Source of the DNA: Streptomyces sp. NBC_00224
GTDB lineage: Bacteria; Actinomycetota; Actinomycetes; Streptomycetales; Streptomycetaceae
DNA: 64,000 nucleotides
Reading direction: 5' to 3'
Assembly (NCBI RefSeq): GCF_041435195.1
Contig: NZ_CP108106.1
Location: forward strand, 2,852,001 to 2,916,000
In this document: piece by piece, positions 1 through 9,740 of the stretch
Numbering within the stretch: position 1 is the stretch's first letter
Layout: every line of letters begins with the position of its first letter
Notes under the pieces: generated by a model
The model's database searches: none
What the model was told of the DNA's origin: nothing
What the model saw: only the letters and a program-made list of their open reading frames with translations
Translations under genes and position numbers: made by a program

Positions 1-1712
1 ACGGGCGGCCGGTGCGGCTGCTCTCGGGGGCGCTGCACTACTTCCGGGTGCACGAGTCCCAGTGGGGCCACCGCCTCGCGATGCTGCGGGCGATGGGGCT
101 GAACTGCGTCGAGACGTATGTGCCGTGGAACCTGCACGAGCCGACCCCGGGCCGCTACCGGGACCCGGACGCGCTGGGCCGGTTCCTGGACGCGGCCCGC
201 GCCGCCGGGCTGTGGGCGATCGTGCGCCCCGGCCCGTACATCTGCGCCGAGTGGGAGAACGGCGGCCTGCCGCACTGGCTGACGGGCGCGCTCGGGCGGC
301 GGGTGCGCACCCGGGACCCGGAGTATCTGCGGCACGTGGAGCGCTGGTTCGAGGCGCTGCTGCCGCAGGTGGTGGCCCGCCAGGCCGACCGGGGCGGCCC
401 GGTGGTCATGGTGCAGGTGGAGAACGAGTACGGCAGCTACGGCTCGGACCGGGTGTATCTGCGGGCGCTCGCGGACCTCCTCGCCGAACTGGGCGTGACC
501 GTCCCGCTGTTCACCTCCGACGGCCCCGAGGACCACATGCTGACCGGCGGCTGTCTGCCGGGTGTGCTCGCCACCGCGAACTTCGGCTCGGGCGCCCTCG
601 AAGCCTTCGAGGTGCTGCGCCGCCACCGCCCCAAGGGGCCGCTGATGTGCATGGAGTTCTGGTGCGGCTGGTTCGAGCACTGGGGCGCGGAGCCGGTGGT
701 GCGGGACGCGCGCGAGGCGGCCGGGGCGCTGCGCGAGATCCTGGAGTGCGGCGCCTCCGTCAACCTCTACATGGCGCACGGCGGCACCAGCTTCGCCGGG
801 TGGGCGGGCGCCAACCGGGACGGCGAGGCCCATCTGGGCACGCTGCGGCCGGACGTCACGTCGTACGACTACGACGCGCCCATCGACGAGTACGGCCGCC
901 CGACGCCGAAGTTCTGGGCGTTCCGCGAGGTGCTCGCCGAGTACGCGCGGGACCCGCTTCCCGAACTTCCGCCCGCGCCCCCGGTGTTGGGCGCCCCGGT
1001 CACCGTGGCGCTGACGGAGTGGGTGGCGGCCGAGGACGTACTGGAGGCGCTGGGGTCGGCGGAGGGTGTGTACGGGACGCCGCCGACGTTCGAGGAGCTG
1101 GACGTGGACCGGGGCGTGGTGCGCTACCGGTTCGAGGTGCCCGGGCCCCGGCAGCCGTATCCGCTGCGGGTGCTCGGTCTGCGGGACCGGGCGGTCGTAT
1201 ACGTCGACGGGGTGCGGGCCGGGGTGCTCACCGAGGACGACGCGGTGCTGCCGGAGCCGGTGGCGGGGCCCGCCGTGGTCGAGCTGTGGGTGGAGTCGTT
1301 GGGGCGCGTCAACTACGGGCCGACGCTCGCCGAACCCAAGGGGATCACCGTCGGGGTGCTGCACGAACGGCAGTTCCTGCACGGTGTGAGGGTGCGGGGG
1401 CTGGGGCTGGACGCGTTCGAGGACGCCGAGCGGGTGCGGCGGTTGCCGTTCCGTTCAACTGCGGAGGCGGGCAGGGGGCTGTTTCGCGGCACCTTCGACG
1501 CCCCCATTCCGGGTGACGCGCGGCTCGAACTCCACGGCCTGGTCCGAGGTTTCGTGTGGGTTAACGGCTTCAACCTCGGGCGTTATTGGAATACCGGTCC
1601 GCAGCATTTTTTTCACGTCCCCGGAGCGGTGCTGCGGGATCAAGCCAACGAGGTATGGGTGTGGGAGCTCGAAGTTGAGGACGCAACGGGTCCGGAAGTG
1701 AGGCTCCACTAA
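1..1712 (+). CDS. GH35 beta-galactosidase, 5' partial
   Basis: Glycoside hydrolase family 35 enzyme that would release terminal beta-galactose. The reading frame is open to the first base of the window and the residues before the first possible GTG (12) already match the family N-terminus (GRPVRLLSGALHYFR), so the true start lies upstream. Counting from base 12, the acid/base Glu is residue 139 in QVENEYGSYG and the nucleophile Glu is residue 215 in MEFWCGWFEHWG. C-terminal beta-sandwich domains end near WVNGFNLGRYWNTGPQ, typical of GH35. No signal peptide can be judged because the start is missing. The last 150 bases use AT-richer codons than the rest. Confidence 0.93.
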   Translation, partial: GRPVRLLSGALHYFRVHESQWGHRLAMLRAMGLNCVETYVPWNLHEPTPGRYRDPDALGRFLDAARAAGLWAIVRPGPYICAEWENGGLPHWLTGALGRRVRTRDPEYLRHVERWFEALLPQVVARQADRGGPVVMVQVENEYGSYGSDRVYLRALADLLAELGVTVPLFTSDGPEDHMLTGGCLPGVLATANFGSGALEAFEVLRRHRPKGPLMCMEFWCGWFEHWGAEPVVRDAREAAGALREILECGASVNLYMAHGGTSFAGWAGANRDGEAHLGTLRPDVTSYDYDAPIDEYGRPTPKFWAFREVLAEYARDPLPELPPAPPVLGAPVTVALTEWVAAEDVLEALGSAEGVYGTPPTFEELDVDRGVVRYRFEVPGPRQPYPLRVLGLRDRAVVYVDGVRAGVLTEDDAVLPEPVAGPAVVELWVESLGRVNYGPTLAEPKGITVGVLHERQFLHGVRVRGLGLDAFEDAERVRRLPFRSTAEAGRGLFRGTFDAPIPGDARLELHGLVRGFVWVNGFNLGRYWNTGPQHFFHVPGAVLRDQANEVWVWELEVEDATGPEVRLH

Positions 1713-1771
1713 CCTCGAAGAGCGCCCAAGAAAGCGCATTCCACCTTTCCGACGCACACTTTGAGGTTGAC

Positions 1772-2194
1772 ATGAAGGATCTCATCACCCGGTCCCGCAT
1801 CGCCAAGTTGGCCGCCTCTGGAGCCGCCGTGGCAGCGACCGTGCTGCTCGCCACTCCCGCGTCCGCCGCGACCGCGATCTCGGTCACCCCGAGCAGCGGT
1901 CTCTCCGACGGCCAGACGGTTTCGATCTCCGGTTCCGGCTACACGCCCGGCGCCGCCGTGAACGTGGGCGAGTGCGCCTCCTCCACCCTCTGTTCCAACG
2001 ATGTCAAGAACCTCACGGCCGACGCCAACGGCGCCATATCGGTGACGCTCGACGTCAAGAAGGCCTTCGTCGCCAAGGACTGGTCCACGGGCCAGGACGT
2101 CAATGTGGACTGCTCCGCAGCGGGCACGCAGTGCAACATCACCGCCTGGGAGCAGACCACCGGCAACACGGTCCAGAACATCTCCTTCAGCTGA
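1772..2194 (+). CDS. secreted neocarzinostatin-family apoprotein-like protein
   Basis: 140-residue secreted protein of the enediyne chromoprotein (neocarzinostatin/macromomycin) family. A signal peptide runs to about residue 32 (cleavage after PASA). The mature part begins with SVTPSSGLSDGQTVSISGSG, the hallmark of the family beta-barrel. Four cysteines (68, 74, 114, 121) fit its two disulphides, and the TADANGAISVTLDVKKAF region also matches. GAGG at 1763-1766 precedes the ATG. In known producers the apoprotein sequesters an enediyne, but no enediyne synthesis gene is visible here, so ligand and role are open. A non-enediyne small-molecule carrier or a structural protein are alternatives. 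Confidence 0.85.
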   Translation: MKDLITRSRIAKLAASGAAVAATVLLATPASAATAISVTPSSGLSDGQTVSISGSGYTPGAAVNVGECASSTLCSNDVKNLTADANGAISVTLDVKKAFVAKDWSTGQDVNVDCSAAGTQCNITAWEQTTGNTVQNISFS

Positions 2195-2208
2195 GCACGT
2201 GAGTGAAT

Positions 2209-2245
2209 GACCGCCCGGCGGCCTCCCTCCGGCCGCCGGACGGTC
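2209..2245. terminator. bidirectional hairpin between convergent genes
   Basis: Two 15-base arms (2209-2223 and 2231-2245, one mismatch) around a 7-base loop, between the convergent stop codons of the neocarzinostatin-like gene and the GH101 gene. There is no T-tract, as is usual in Streptomyces. Confidence 0.7.
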
Positions 2246-2254
2246 CGCCTCTGC

Positions 2255-5200
2255 CTACAACTCCGTCACCTCGAAGGCGTCCAGCGTGAACTCCGCCGTG
2301 CCGTCGTCACCGGTCTTGCGCAGTCCGACCCACGCCTCGCCGGTCGCGGGGGCCGTGAACTCGTAGACCAAGGCGGTCGGTCCGGTAGCCGCCCCGAACA
2401 CCTCGCGGCTCAGTTCGCGCGTTTCGGCGCCCTCGTCGACGGCCGTGATCCACGCGTACTGGCCGGCCTTCTCGCTCTCGTAACGGAAGCCGACGCGGTA
2501 GCGCTTACTGGGGAGGAACCGGACAGTGAAGGGCACGGTCCGGTAGACCAGTCCGTCGTTCTCGCCGCGTGACTTCAGCGACTGGCCGCCGTCGATCACG
2601 TCGTCGATCGCCTTCCCGTTCCAGCCGCGCCGGGTGTACGGGGCGTGCCGCTGCGCGAGGTGGGTGCGGGGGTCGGTGGCGCCGCCCGCGTCGCCCTTGA
2701 CGAAGACGCCCCAGCCCTGCGGCACGTTCTCGAAGTCCTCGAAGGCCAGCGCGCCCTCCTTGGCGGTGGGCCGGGCCGCCACGACCCGTACGTTGTCGAA
2801 CCGCACCCGGGCCTCCCCCGCCTCCGCGCACAGGGCCAGTTCGACCGGGCCGCCGCCCTCGGGGACCGCGAAGTGGGTGAACATCCGCTGGAAGCGGGTG
2901 CCGTGCTTGCGGTCGGCGGCGACGTGGTTGCCCGCCGTGGAGGTCGCCGTCCAGTTGCGCGCGGCCACACCGTCGGCGGTGCGCACCTCCAGGGCCGCGA
3001 CGCGCCGCTCCCCCGCCCGCTCGCCCACCTCGACCTGCACGGACGCGGCGTACGTACCGGGCGCGAGGCGGGTCAGGCGCTGGCTCGCCGAGGCCGCCGC
3101 GCCCGCGCCGATCACCAGCTCGTAGTCACCGAGTGCGCTGCGGCGTACGGACGCGGGGCCGCTGACCGTCCAGCCCTTCAGGGAGCCGGAGTGGAAGCCG
3201 GGGTCGTAGAGGCCGGTGCCCTGGCCCCAGCGCGGGTCCCGGTTCCGGGCGCGCTCGCGCAGGACGACATAGGGCTGTCCGGCCGCCGCGCCCTCGATGG
3301 TGACCGTGCCGGAGCGCACGGGCAGCTCGCGCTCGTACGCCCGGCCCTGGTCGGTGAGCCGGTACAGGACCACCGTGCGGGCCCCGGACCAGCCGCGCGG
3401 CAGCCGCCAACTGGTCGTGCCACCGGCCGGGTTGTAGTGGTAGAGCTTGGCCGGGTCGGCCGCGCGACGGGGCTCCCAGGGCAGCAGATAGGCGCCGCCG
3501 TCGTACACCACGCGCGCGTCCGTGGTGATCCGGCGGGTGCCGTCGGCGTCGGAGACCGAGGTGGCTCCGGGCCCGAAGAAGGTGATCTCGTGCTCGCTCC
3601 AGCGCCGGATCGGATACGCCTGGAGGTACTTGGCGGGCAGCGACCGCGTCCAGATCAGCTCGTAGAACGCCGTCCAGTCGGTCTTGCCGACCCACCCCTC
3701 GAAGTTGCCCATGCGGGCATGGCCGAGCAGGGTCGGCCACTTGTCGGCGAAGACGTCCTTCTGGTGGTTCCGGACGAAGCGGATCAGCCGGGAGTTGATG
3801 CCGCGCGAGGTGTCGCCGCCGTAGTCGGTCTCGTTGGCCCAGTGCGACCAGAGCGAGGAGCGCTCCAGGCCGTGGCCCCACTCGGAGGTGACCAGCCAGC
3901 CCTGGGCGCGCAGTTCGCGCTGGAGGCGGTCGGAGGTCCAGCCGGACTCGCGGAACACGTCGATGTAGAGGGCGCCCAGCGCCGGGTCCGCGTCGCGGCG
4001 CAGCGCGGCGAAGCGCCGCGCGATGTCACCGGAGACCAGGTCGCGGCGCTGGTCGATGCGGTACGACTGGTCGAGCCAGTCCCACTGCTCGTTCGCCTTG
4101 TCGACCAGCGTCTCGGAGAAGGCGTGGGCGACGGGGTAGGACTCGGTGGCGTTGACGTGGACGGCGAAGTCGCTGTTCCACTTCTTCCCTTCGCGGACCA
4201 GGTGGTTGAGGTCCTCGATGCCGCCCGCGCGCTCGTTGTAGTTGCCCGCGTAGTCGGGGTGGGCCGAGTCGTGGCCCTCGGACTGGTAGCCCTTGAGCAG
4301 TGTGTACTGGCGCAGGCCGTCGGTGGCGAGCGAGATCCGCTTGACGTTGTCGAGGGTGGCCAGGAACGGGTTGGTCGCCTGCGAGGCGAAGTTGAACGGG
4401 ATGTGCGGGACGACCCGCAGATGCTGCTCGTCGGCGCCGAGCGGGCTGACCATGATGTCGCGGAACGCGATGGCCGCGTCCTGCCAGTCGACGGTGCCGT
4501 CGCCGTTTCGGTCACCGGTGACGATCACGGTGGCGTACGGCAGCGGCTCGGTGTCCGGCACGGCGGCGGTGGCGGCCCGGTGCGTCCACTGGCCGGGGAC
4601 GAGCCGCGCCTCCACGTACCCGTCGCGCTTGCGGGTCTGGCGCCACAGCCGCCCGTTCTCCCAGGTGGTCCCGGCCGCGCTGTCGGGCTTGTCGTAGACG
4701 GTGTTGGTCTCGACGGCCCCGCCGAGCCCGTCGTGCGCGAGCACCGCGTACGCGCAGCCGACCGGCGCCGCGTCCGGGGCGGTGTCCGCGGTGACCCGGA
4801 CGAGCGTGTCTCCGCTCTTCGCCTTGTCCAACTGGATCCGGGCGGCGAGCAGCGCCGCGCCCGGCTGGTCGCTGCGCACGGAGAGCAGGGCGAGGCCGGG
4901 GATCTGGAGGGTGCCCACGCGCAGGGCCGCGGTGTCGTCGATCCGGGTCACCCGCCAGTCGACGCGGTGCCCCTCGACGCGGATCTCCACGCCGATCTCG
5001 GTGCCGCCCTCGAAGGCGAGCGTGTACGCGGCCCGGTCCCGGCCCGTCCGCACGGTGACCCGGGGCGTGTGCGCGACCCCGTCGACCAGCACGCTCGTGA
5101 CCGGCTCCTCCTGCCCGTACAGCTTCGCGCCGGTCGCGCGGTCGGTGTACGAGACGATGCGCGGGAACGCGGTGCCGACCCGCACCTCCAGGTCGCGCGA

Positions 5201-5323
5201 GCGGATGGCGCTCTCCCCGGCGGCGAGCGCGACCCCGGGCGCCCCCAGCGCGACCCCGGCCCCGGCCAGCGCGGTGGCCGCCACCACCGTCCTCCGCTTC
5301 GGTCCGCTTGCTTCAGCGTTCAC
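2255..5323 (-). CDS. secreted GH101 endo-alpha-N-acetylgalactosaminidase
   Basis: 1022-residue secreted O-glycanase expected to release Gal-beta-1,3-GalNAc (core 1) from Ser/Thr of mucin-type glycoproteins. The N-terminus has a twin-arginine-like signal (KRRTVV followed by an Ala-rich stretch to about residue 35). The GH101 core includes PHIPFNFASQATNPFL, GYQSEGHDSAHPDY and HVNATESYPVAHAFSE. Candidate catalytic residues are Asp455 (LYIDVFRES) and Glu481 (TSEWGHG). An EF-hand-like loop (DRNGDGTVDWQD) suggests bound calcium. The C-terminal 400 residues look like beta-sandwich carbohydrate-binding modules. The start is GTG with a strong GAGGAGG 7 bases upstream. It is monocistronic. Confidence 0.88.
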   Translation of the reverse strand: MNAEASGPKRRTVVAATALAGAGVALGAPGVALAAGESAIRSRDLEVRVGTAFPRIVSYTDRATGAKLYGQEEPVTSVLVDGVAHTPRVTVRTGRDRAAYTLAFEGGTEIGVEIRVEGHRVDWRVTRIDDTAALRVGTLQIPGLALLSVRSDQPGAALLAARIQLDKAKSGDTLVRVTADTAPDAAPVGCAYAVLAHDGLGGAVETNTVYDKPDSAAGTTWENGRLWRQTRKRDGYVEARLVPGQWTHRAATAAVPDTEPLPYATVIVTGDRNGDGTVDWQDAAIAFRDIMVSPLGADEQHLRVVPHIPFNFASQATNPFLATLDNVKRISLATDGLRQYTLLKGYQSEGHDSAHPDYAGNYNERAGGIEDLNHLVREGKKWNSDFAVHVNATESYPVAHAFSETLVDKANEQWDWLDQSYRIDQRRDLVSGDIARRFAALRRDADPALGALYIDVFRESGWTSDRLQRELRAQGWLVTSEWGHGLERSSLWSHWANETDYGGDTSRGINSRLIRFVRNHQKDVFADKWPTLLGHARMGNFEGWVGKTDWTAFYELIWTRSLPAKYLQAYPIRRWSEHEITFFGPGATSVSDADGTRRITTDARVVYDGGAYLLPWEPRRAADPAKLYHYNPAGGTTSWRLPRGWSGARTVVLYRLTDQGRAYERELPVRSGTVTIEGAAAGQPYVVLRERARNRDPRWGQGTGLYDPGFHSGSLKGWTVSGPASVRRSALGDYELVIGAGAAASASQRLTRLAPGTYAASVQVEVGERAGERRVAALEVRTADGVAARNWTATSTAGNHVAADRKHGTRFQRMFTHFAVPEGGGPVELALCAEAGEARVRFDNVRVVAARPTAKEGALAFEDFENVPQGWGVFVKGDAGGATDPRTHLAQRHAPYTRRGWNGKAIDDVIDGGQSLKSRGENDGLVYRTVPFTVRFLPSKRYRVGFRYESEKAGQYAWITAVDEGAETRELSREVFGAATGPTALVYEFTAPATGEAWVGLRKTGDDGTAEFTLDAFEVTEL

Positions 5324-5419
5324 GCCGGCTTCCTCCTCGTGACGGGGTCTCGTGCCAGGTCACGATGGGCCGGGAGGGGGGTGCGCGCCCATGGACAAAG
5401 GGGGAGGGGGTGTTGGACT

Positions 5420-5427
5420 AAGCGCTT
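5420..5427. promoter_or_regulatory. AAGCGCTT palindrome upstream of GH101
   Basis: Perfect 8-base palindrome about 97 bases upstream of the GH101 start codon. It resembles the core of LacI-family sugar-repressor operators. The flanks are not symmetrical, so this is only a candidate. Confidence 0.25.
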
Positions 5428-5447
5428 CGGGTGCGGGTTGTGGTGGG

Positions 5448-5548
5448 CTGGTCGCGCAGTTCCCCGCGCCCCTAAAAATGCCGCTTCGCGGCAATCACCT
5501 GGGCGCCCCGCAGGGGCGCTTCAGGGGCGCGGGGAACTGCGCGACCAG
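5448..5548. repeat. dispersed inverted repeat, copy 1
   Basis: Left arm 5448-5473 and right arm 5523-5548 are 26-base perfect inverted copies (core GCGCAGTTCCCCGCGCCCC). The interior holds two smaller hairpins at 5480-5492 and 5503-5519. It lies 29 bases 3' of the histidine kinase stop codon and is probably a transcription terminator. It belongs to the family also seen at 9463, 21544, 53260 and 63182. Confidence 0.9.
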
Positions 5549-5577
5549 CCCCCGCCCACCCGCAGACGAACCCCGGG

Positions 5578-6717
5578 CTAAAGAAGCGGCAGGACTGCCA
5601 GCACCAGCCAGCCCCCCTCCGGCGCCGGGCCCGCCGTCAGTTCGCCGCCGAGGGCCGTCACCCGCTCGCCCAGGCCCGCGAGGCCGAACCCCCCACCCCG
5701 CGCGCTCGGCGGCAGCCTCGCCGCGCGGGAGCCGTCGTCCGCGACCCGGACCTCAAGGCCGTCCTCGACCAGCCGCAGCCCCACCCGCACCGCACTCGCG
5801 TCGGCCGCGTGCTTGCGCACATTGGTCAGGGCCTCGCGGACCACGCGGTAGGCGGCCGCCGCGACCTCGCCGGGGAGGCTTTCGTCCAGGCCCGCCTCCA
5901 CGTACAGCACGGCCGGCGGGCCCGCCAGGGAGAAGCGGTCGGTCAGCTCGCGCAGCTGCGCCAGGCCCGCGACCGGCTCGGTCTCCGGCTCGCCCTCGCG
6001 CAGCACCCGCACCAGCCGGCGCATGGCGCTCAGCGCCTCGCCGCCCGCCTCCTCGATCCGGCCGAAGGTATCGGCGGCCCGCTGCCCCTCGACCGAGGTG
6101 AAGCGGGCCGCGCGGGCCTGGACGACGATGCCGGTGACGTGGTGGGCGATCAGGTCGTGGAGCTCGCGGGCGAGTTCGATGCGCTCGGCCGTGCGGACGG
6201 CCTGGAGGTCGCGCACGCGCTGCCAGGACTGGGCGCGCAGCAGCAGCGAGTACGCACTGACGACCACCGTGAGCACCGCGAAGAGCAGGGTGAACCGGCC
6301 GGGCGAGGCGTCCCGGACCGGCACCGCCATACAGCCGAGCCCGAGCACAGGACCGAGGACGGCGGCGGTGCGGGACGGCGCCCGCAGCAGGACCGCCGCG
6401 AGCAGCACCAGGAGCGCCACCGCCTCGCCCATCCCCCAGACGACCTCCGGGCGGTCGAGGAACATCAGCCCGGTCGCGGCCCAGGTGACGACCGCGGCGG
6501 CCCAGGCCCGTACGACGAGGTCGAGTCGGGGCCACGGCAGTGCGCACAGACAGACCACCAGGCCCGAGGCCCAGACGACGGCGTGCGGCGAGGTGGGCCG
6601 GCGGGCCAGCGCCAGGCCTTCGAAGACGACGAGCCCGACCAGGACGGCGGCGAGCGCCGCGCGGGCGGCCTCGGCCCACCGGGGGTGGCGGCGCAGCCAG
6701 CGGCGGAGCGGGCTCAC
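5578..6717 (-). CDS. NarL-family sensor histidine kinase
   Basis: 379-residue membrane histidine kinase. Several hydrophobic segments in residues 15-150 form a membrane sensor module. The HisKA_3 dimerisation and phosphoacceptor helix carries His in ELARELHDLIAHHVTG. A C-terminal HATPase domain follows, with N-box EALTNVRKHA and G-box GGGFGLAGLGERV. The GTG start overlaps the upstream regulator stop by four bases (GTGA), so the pair is translationally coupled and the kinase is expected to phosphorylate that regulator. The signal is unknown, since no recognisable extracellular domain is present. Confidence 0.92.
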   Translation of the reverse strand: MSPLRRWLRRHPRWAEAARAALAAVLVGLVVFEGLALARRPTSPHAVVWASGLVVCLCALPWPRLDLVVRAWAAAVVTWAATGLMFLDRPEVVWGMGEAVALLVLLAAVLLRAPSRTAAVLGPVLGLGCMAVPVRDASPGRFTLLFAVLTVVVSAYSLLLRAQSWQRVRDLQAVRTAERIELARELHDLIAHHVTGIVVQARAARFTSVEGQRAADTFGRIEEAGGEALSAMRRLVRVLREGEPETEPVAGLAQLRELTDRFSLAGPPAVLYVEAGLDESLPGEVAAAAYRVVREALTNVRKHAADASAVRVGLRLVEDGLEVRVADDGSRAARLPPSARGGGFGLAGLGERVTALGGELTAGPAPEGGWLVLAVLPLL

Positions 6718-7367
6718 GCCGCGCCCGTGGCCAGTCCGCTCTCCCAGGCCCAGGCGGCGATCTCCACCCGGTTACGGGCGCCGAGCTTGCCCTGCACATT
6801 GGCCAGATGGGTCTTCACGGTGGAGAGGGAGACGTACAGTTCGGCGGCGATCTCGGCGTTGGTGGCGCCGCGCGCCAGACAGCGCACGACGTCGCGTTCG
6901 CGCTCGGTGAGGGGTTCGGCGGGCTGCCGCAGGGACGTGGCGGGGCGGGCGGCGGCGAGCTCGCGCAGCAGCCGGACCGTGATCGCCGGGGAGACCAGGG
7001 AGTCCCCGGCGGCCGCCGCCCGTACCGCCTCGACCAGCATCTCGGGGCTGGCGTCCTTGAGGAGGAAGCCGGAGGCGCCGCCGTGCAGGGCGGCGTGGAC
7101 GTACTCGTCCAGGTCGAAGGTGGTGACGATGACGATGTGCGGGCGGTCGCGGCCGGAGAGGCGCCGGGTGACTTCGAGCCCGTCGAGGCCGGGCATGCGG
7201 ATGTCGAGGAGCAGGACGTCCGGGTCGTGCCGGTCCACCGCCTCCAGGGCGGACGGGCCGTCGAAGACGTCGTCGAGGACGTCGATGTCGGGCCTGCTCT
7301 CCAGGATCATGCGGAACCCGGTCCTGACCATCTCCTGGTCGTCCGCGATGACCACTGTGATCGGCAT
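6714..7367 (-). CDS. NarL/LuxR-family response regulator
   Basis: 217-residue response regulator. The receiver domain (MPITVVIADDQEMVR) has acidic residues at 9-10, the phosphoacceptor Asp55 in DVLLLDIRMPG and Lys in GFLLKDA. The C-terminal LuxR helix-turn-helix begins LTERERDVVRCLARG. An in-frame ATG lies 12 codons upstream, but 7367 gives the conserved N-terminus. It forms a two-component pair with the kinase immediately downstream. The targets are not visible; the adjacent trypsin gene ends 83 bases before the histidine kinase operon begins and is not obviously part of it. Confidence 0.92.
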   Translation of the reverse strand: MPITVVIADDQEMVRTGFRMILESRPDIDVLDDVFDGPSALEAVDRHDPDVLLLDIRMPGLDGLEVTRRLSGRDRPHIVIVTTFDLDEYVHAALHGGASGFLLKDASPEMLVEAVRAAAAGDSLVSPAITVRLLRELAAARPATSLRQPAEPLTERERDVVRCLARGATNAEIAAELYVSLSTVKTHLANVQGKLGARNRVEIAAWAWESGLATGAA

Positions 7368-7449
7368 GTCCACATATGACCAGATTGGGCCGGACGCCCG
7401 CAAATTCGGGGCGCCCGGCCGGGAGGAGCCGTGCGGTGCGAGCGGCGCG

Positions 7450-8382
<933 letters not shown>

Positions 8383-8500
8383 TTATCGGAGCTCCCCGGG
8401 CGCCCAACAAGGGCGACTTTCCGGCCATGTGTACGAAGGCGGGGTGCCGCGGGTCCCTCGTACAGTGGAGGCTGGTTCACCGTCGTACGGGGGTGACAGC

Positions 8501-9409
8501 GTGGCCCATACGAACGCGGCCGGGTCCGGGGCGAGTCACGGCTCCAGTCCTGTCGTCCACGGGTATCCGCACATCGAGACCGTGCGGGCGGCGATCACCG
8601 CGCTGTACCGGCGGCTGTCGTCCGACGGGATCCAGGGGTACGCCACGAGCATCCTCCCCGCCGACGTGGCCTTCGCCGACCACGACGACCTCCATCTGGG
8701 GGCCCAGCGGGTGGCCCGGGCGCTGGTCCAGCACCTGCATCTGCCGGACGCCCGGATGATCGTCGGATTCCGCGAGATGCAGCACGCGGCGTCGGTCGAA
8801 CTGGCCGCGGGGCCCGAGTACTTCATCGAACTCAACGACCGCTTCCGGCGCCACCGGCGGGACATCGGGGCGGCCCTCGCGCACGAGATCACGCATGTGC
8901 TGCTGCACCGGCTCGGGCTGGAGTTCCCGGGGACGCGGGACAACGAGATCCTCACGGACACGGCGACCACGTACCTGGGGGCGGGGTGGCTGCTGCTCGA
9001 CGCGTTCCGGGAGGACGGGGTGTCCAGCCAGAAGCTGGGGTACCTGACGCCGGAGGAGTTCGGTTACGTACTGGCGAAGCGGGCGGCCGTGTTCGGCGAG
9101 GACCCGTCGCCGTGGTTCACCAGCCCGCAGGCGTACCCCGCGTACCAGGCCGGGCTCGCCCGGGCCCGGCGCGACGAGCAGCAGCCGCCGCTGGTGGCGG
9201 CCGGGTGGGCGGGGCGGCGGCGGTACGCCCGCGACCGGCGGGGTGCGCGGGGGTCGGTGGGGGCGCCGTACTCCTTCGAGGGGGAAGGTTCCTCGCTGCG
9301 GGTGTGCTTCTCGTGCCCGACGTGCGGGCAGCGGAATCGGGTGGGGGTTCGGGGGAGGGTGCGGGTGCGGTGCGGGGTGTGCCGGACGGTACTGACCTGC
9401 GATACGTAA
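8501..9409 (+). CDS. HEXXH metallopeptidase-like protein with C-terminal zinc ribbon
   Basis: 302-residue cytoplasmic-looking protein with no signal peptide. Residues 125-135 hold an HEITH zinc-binding motif (His128, His132) in a typical peptidase helix (ALAHEITHVLLH). The following DNEILTDTATTYLG supplies a Glu/Asp third ligand and resembles minigluzincin-type enzymes. The C-terminus carries CPTCGQ and CGVC pairs, a four-Cys zinc ribbon. The GTG at 8501 has GGGGGTGA just upstream. Substrate and partner are unknown, and I do not recognise a named family. It might act on a cytoplasmic protein or be a DNA- or protein-binding regulator with a repurposed peptidase fold. Confidence 0.75.
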   Translation: MAHTNAAGSGASHGSSPVVHGYPHIETVRAAITALYRRLSSDGIQGYATSILPADVAFADHDDLHLGAQRVARALVQHLHLPDARMIVGFREMQHAASVELAAGPEYFIELNDRFRRHRRDIGAALAHEITHVLLHRLGLEFPGTRDNEILTDTATTYLGAGWLLLDAFREDGVSSQKLGYLTPEEFGYVLAKRAAVFGEDPSPWFTSPQAYPAYQAGLARARRDEQQPPLVAAGWAGRRRYARDRRGARGSVGAPYSFEGEGSSLRVCFSCPTCGQRNRVGVRGRVRVRCGVCRTVLTCDT

Positions 9410-9462
9410 CCCCCCTCCGGGGCTGCGCCCGCGGACCCCGTTCGTCTGCGGGCCGCGTGTGG

Positions 9463-9558
9463 CTGGTCGCGCAGTTCCCCGCGCCCCTAACGGGGCCCGC
9501 ACCTCGAACGCCGGAGGAGCTGGAATTACCTAAGGGGCGCGGGGAACTGCGCGACCAG
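9463..9558. repeat. dispersed inverted repeat, copy 2
   Basis: 26-base arms 9463-9488 and 9533-9558, extended outward by complementary GTTCGTCTGCGGG sequence to about 9440 and 9582. It lies 53 bases 3' of the metallopeptidase-like gene and is a likely terminator. Confidence 0.9.
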
Positions 9559-9690
9559 CCCCCACCGGACCCGCAGACGAACCCGCAAATCAGCCACCAC
9601 CCCACCGGCCCGGCCGAAATTCGCCCCCTCCCGCCCTCCCCGACGCCCCGCGTTCACCGCCGCGTCACGCCCCACCCCCGTAATGAAGGA

Positions 9691-9719
9691 GTTGTCTGTA
9701 CAACAGTTGGCTGTACAAC
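9691..9719 (+). promoter_or_regulatory. tandem operator overlapping the ABC importer promoter
   Basis: Two 14-base near-palindromes, GTTGTCTGTACAAC (9691-9704) and GTTGGCTGTACAAC (9706-9719), differ at one base and repeat every 15 bases. They overlap a plausible promoter (TTGTCT at 9692-9697, 16-base spacer, TACAAC at 9714-9719). This suggests repression of the downstream importer, probably by the GntR/UTRA protein encoded at 14421. Confidence 0.65.
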
Positions 9720-9740
9720 CTCGCCCCTCATGGAGCCCTC

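Noticed and set aside
2645..5581. 978-codon plus-strand frame opposite the GH101 gene
   Set aside because: Shadow frame; the GH101 protein has clear motifs and a good ribosome-binding site.
7404..7449. Small gene between the response regulator and the trypsin gene
   Set aside because: No start codon with a ribosome-binding site and fewer than 16 codons available.
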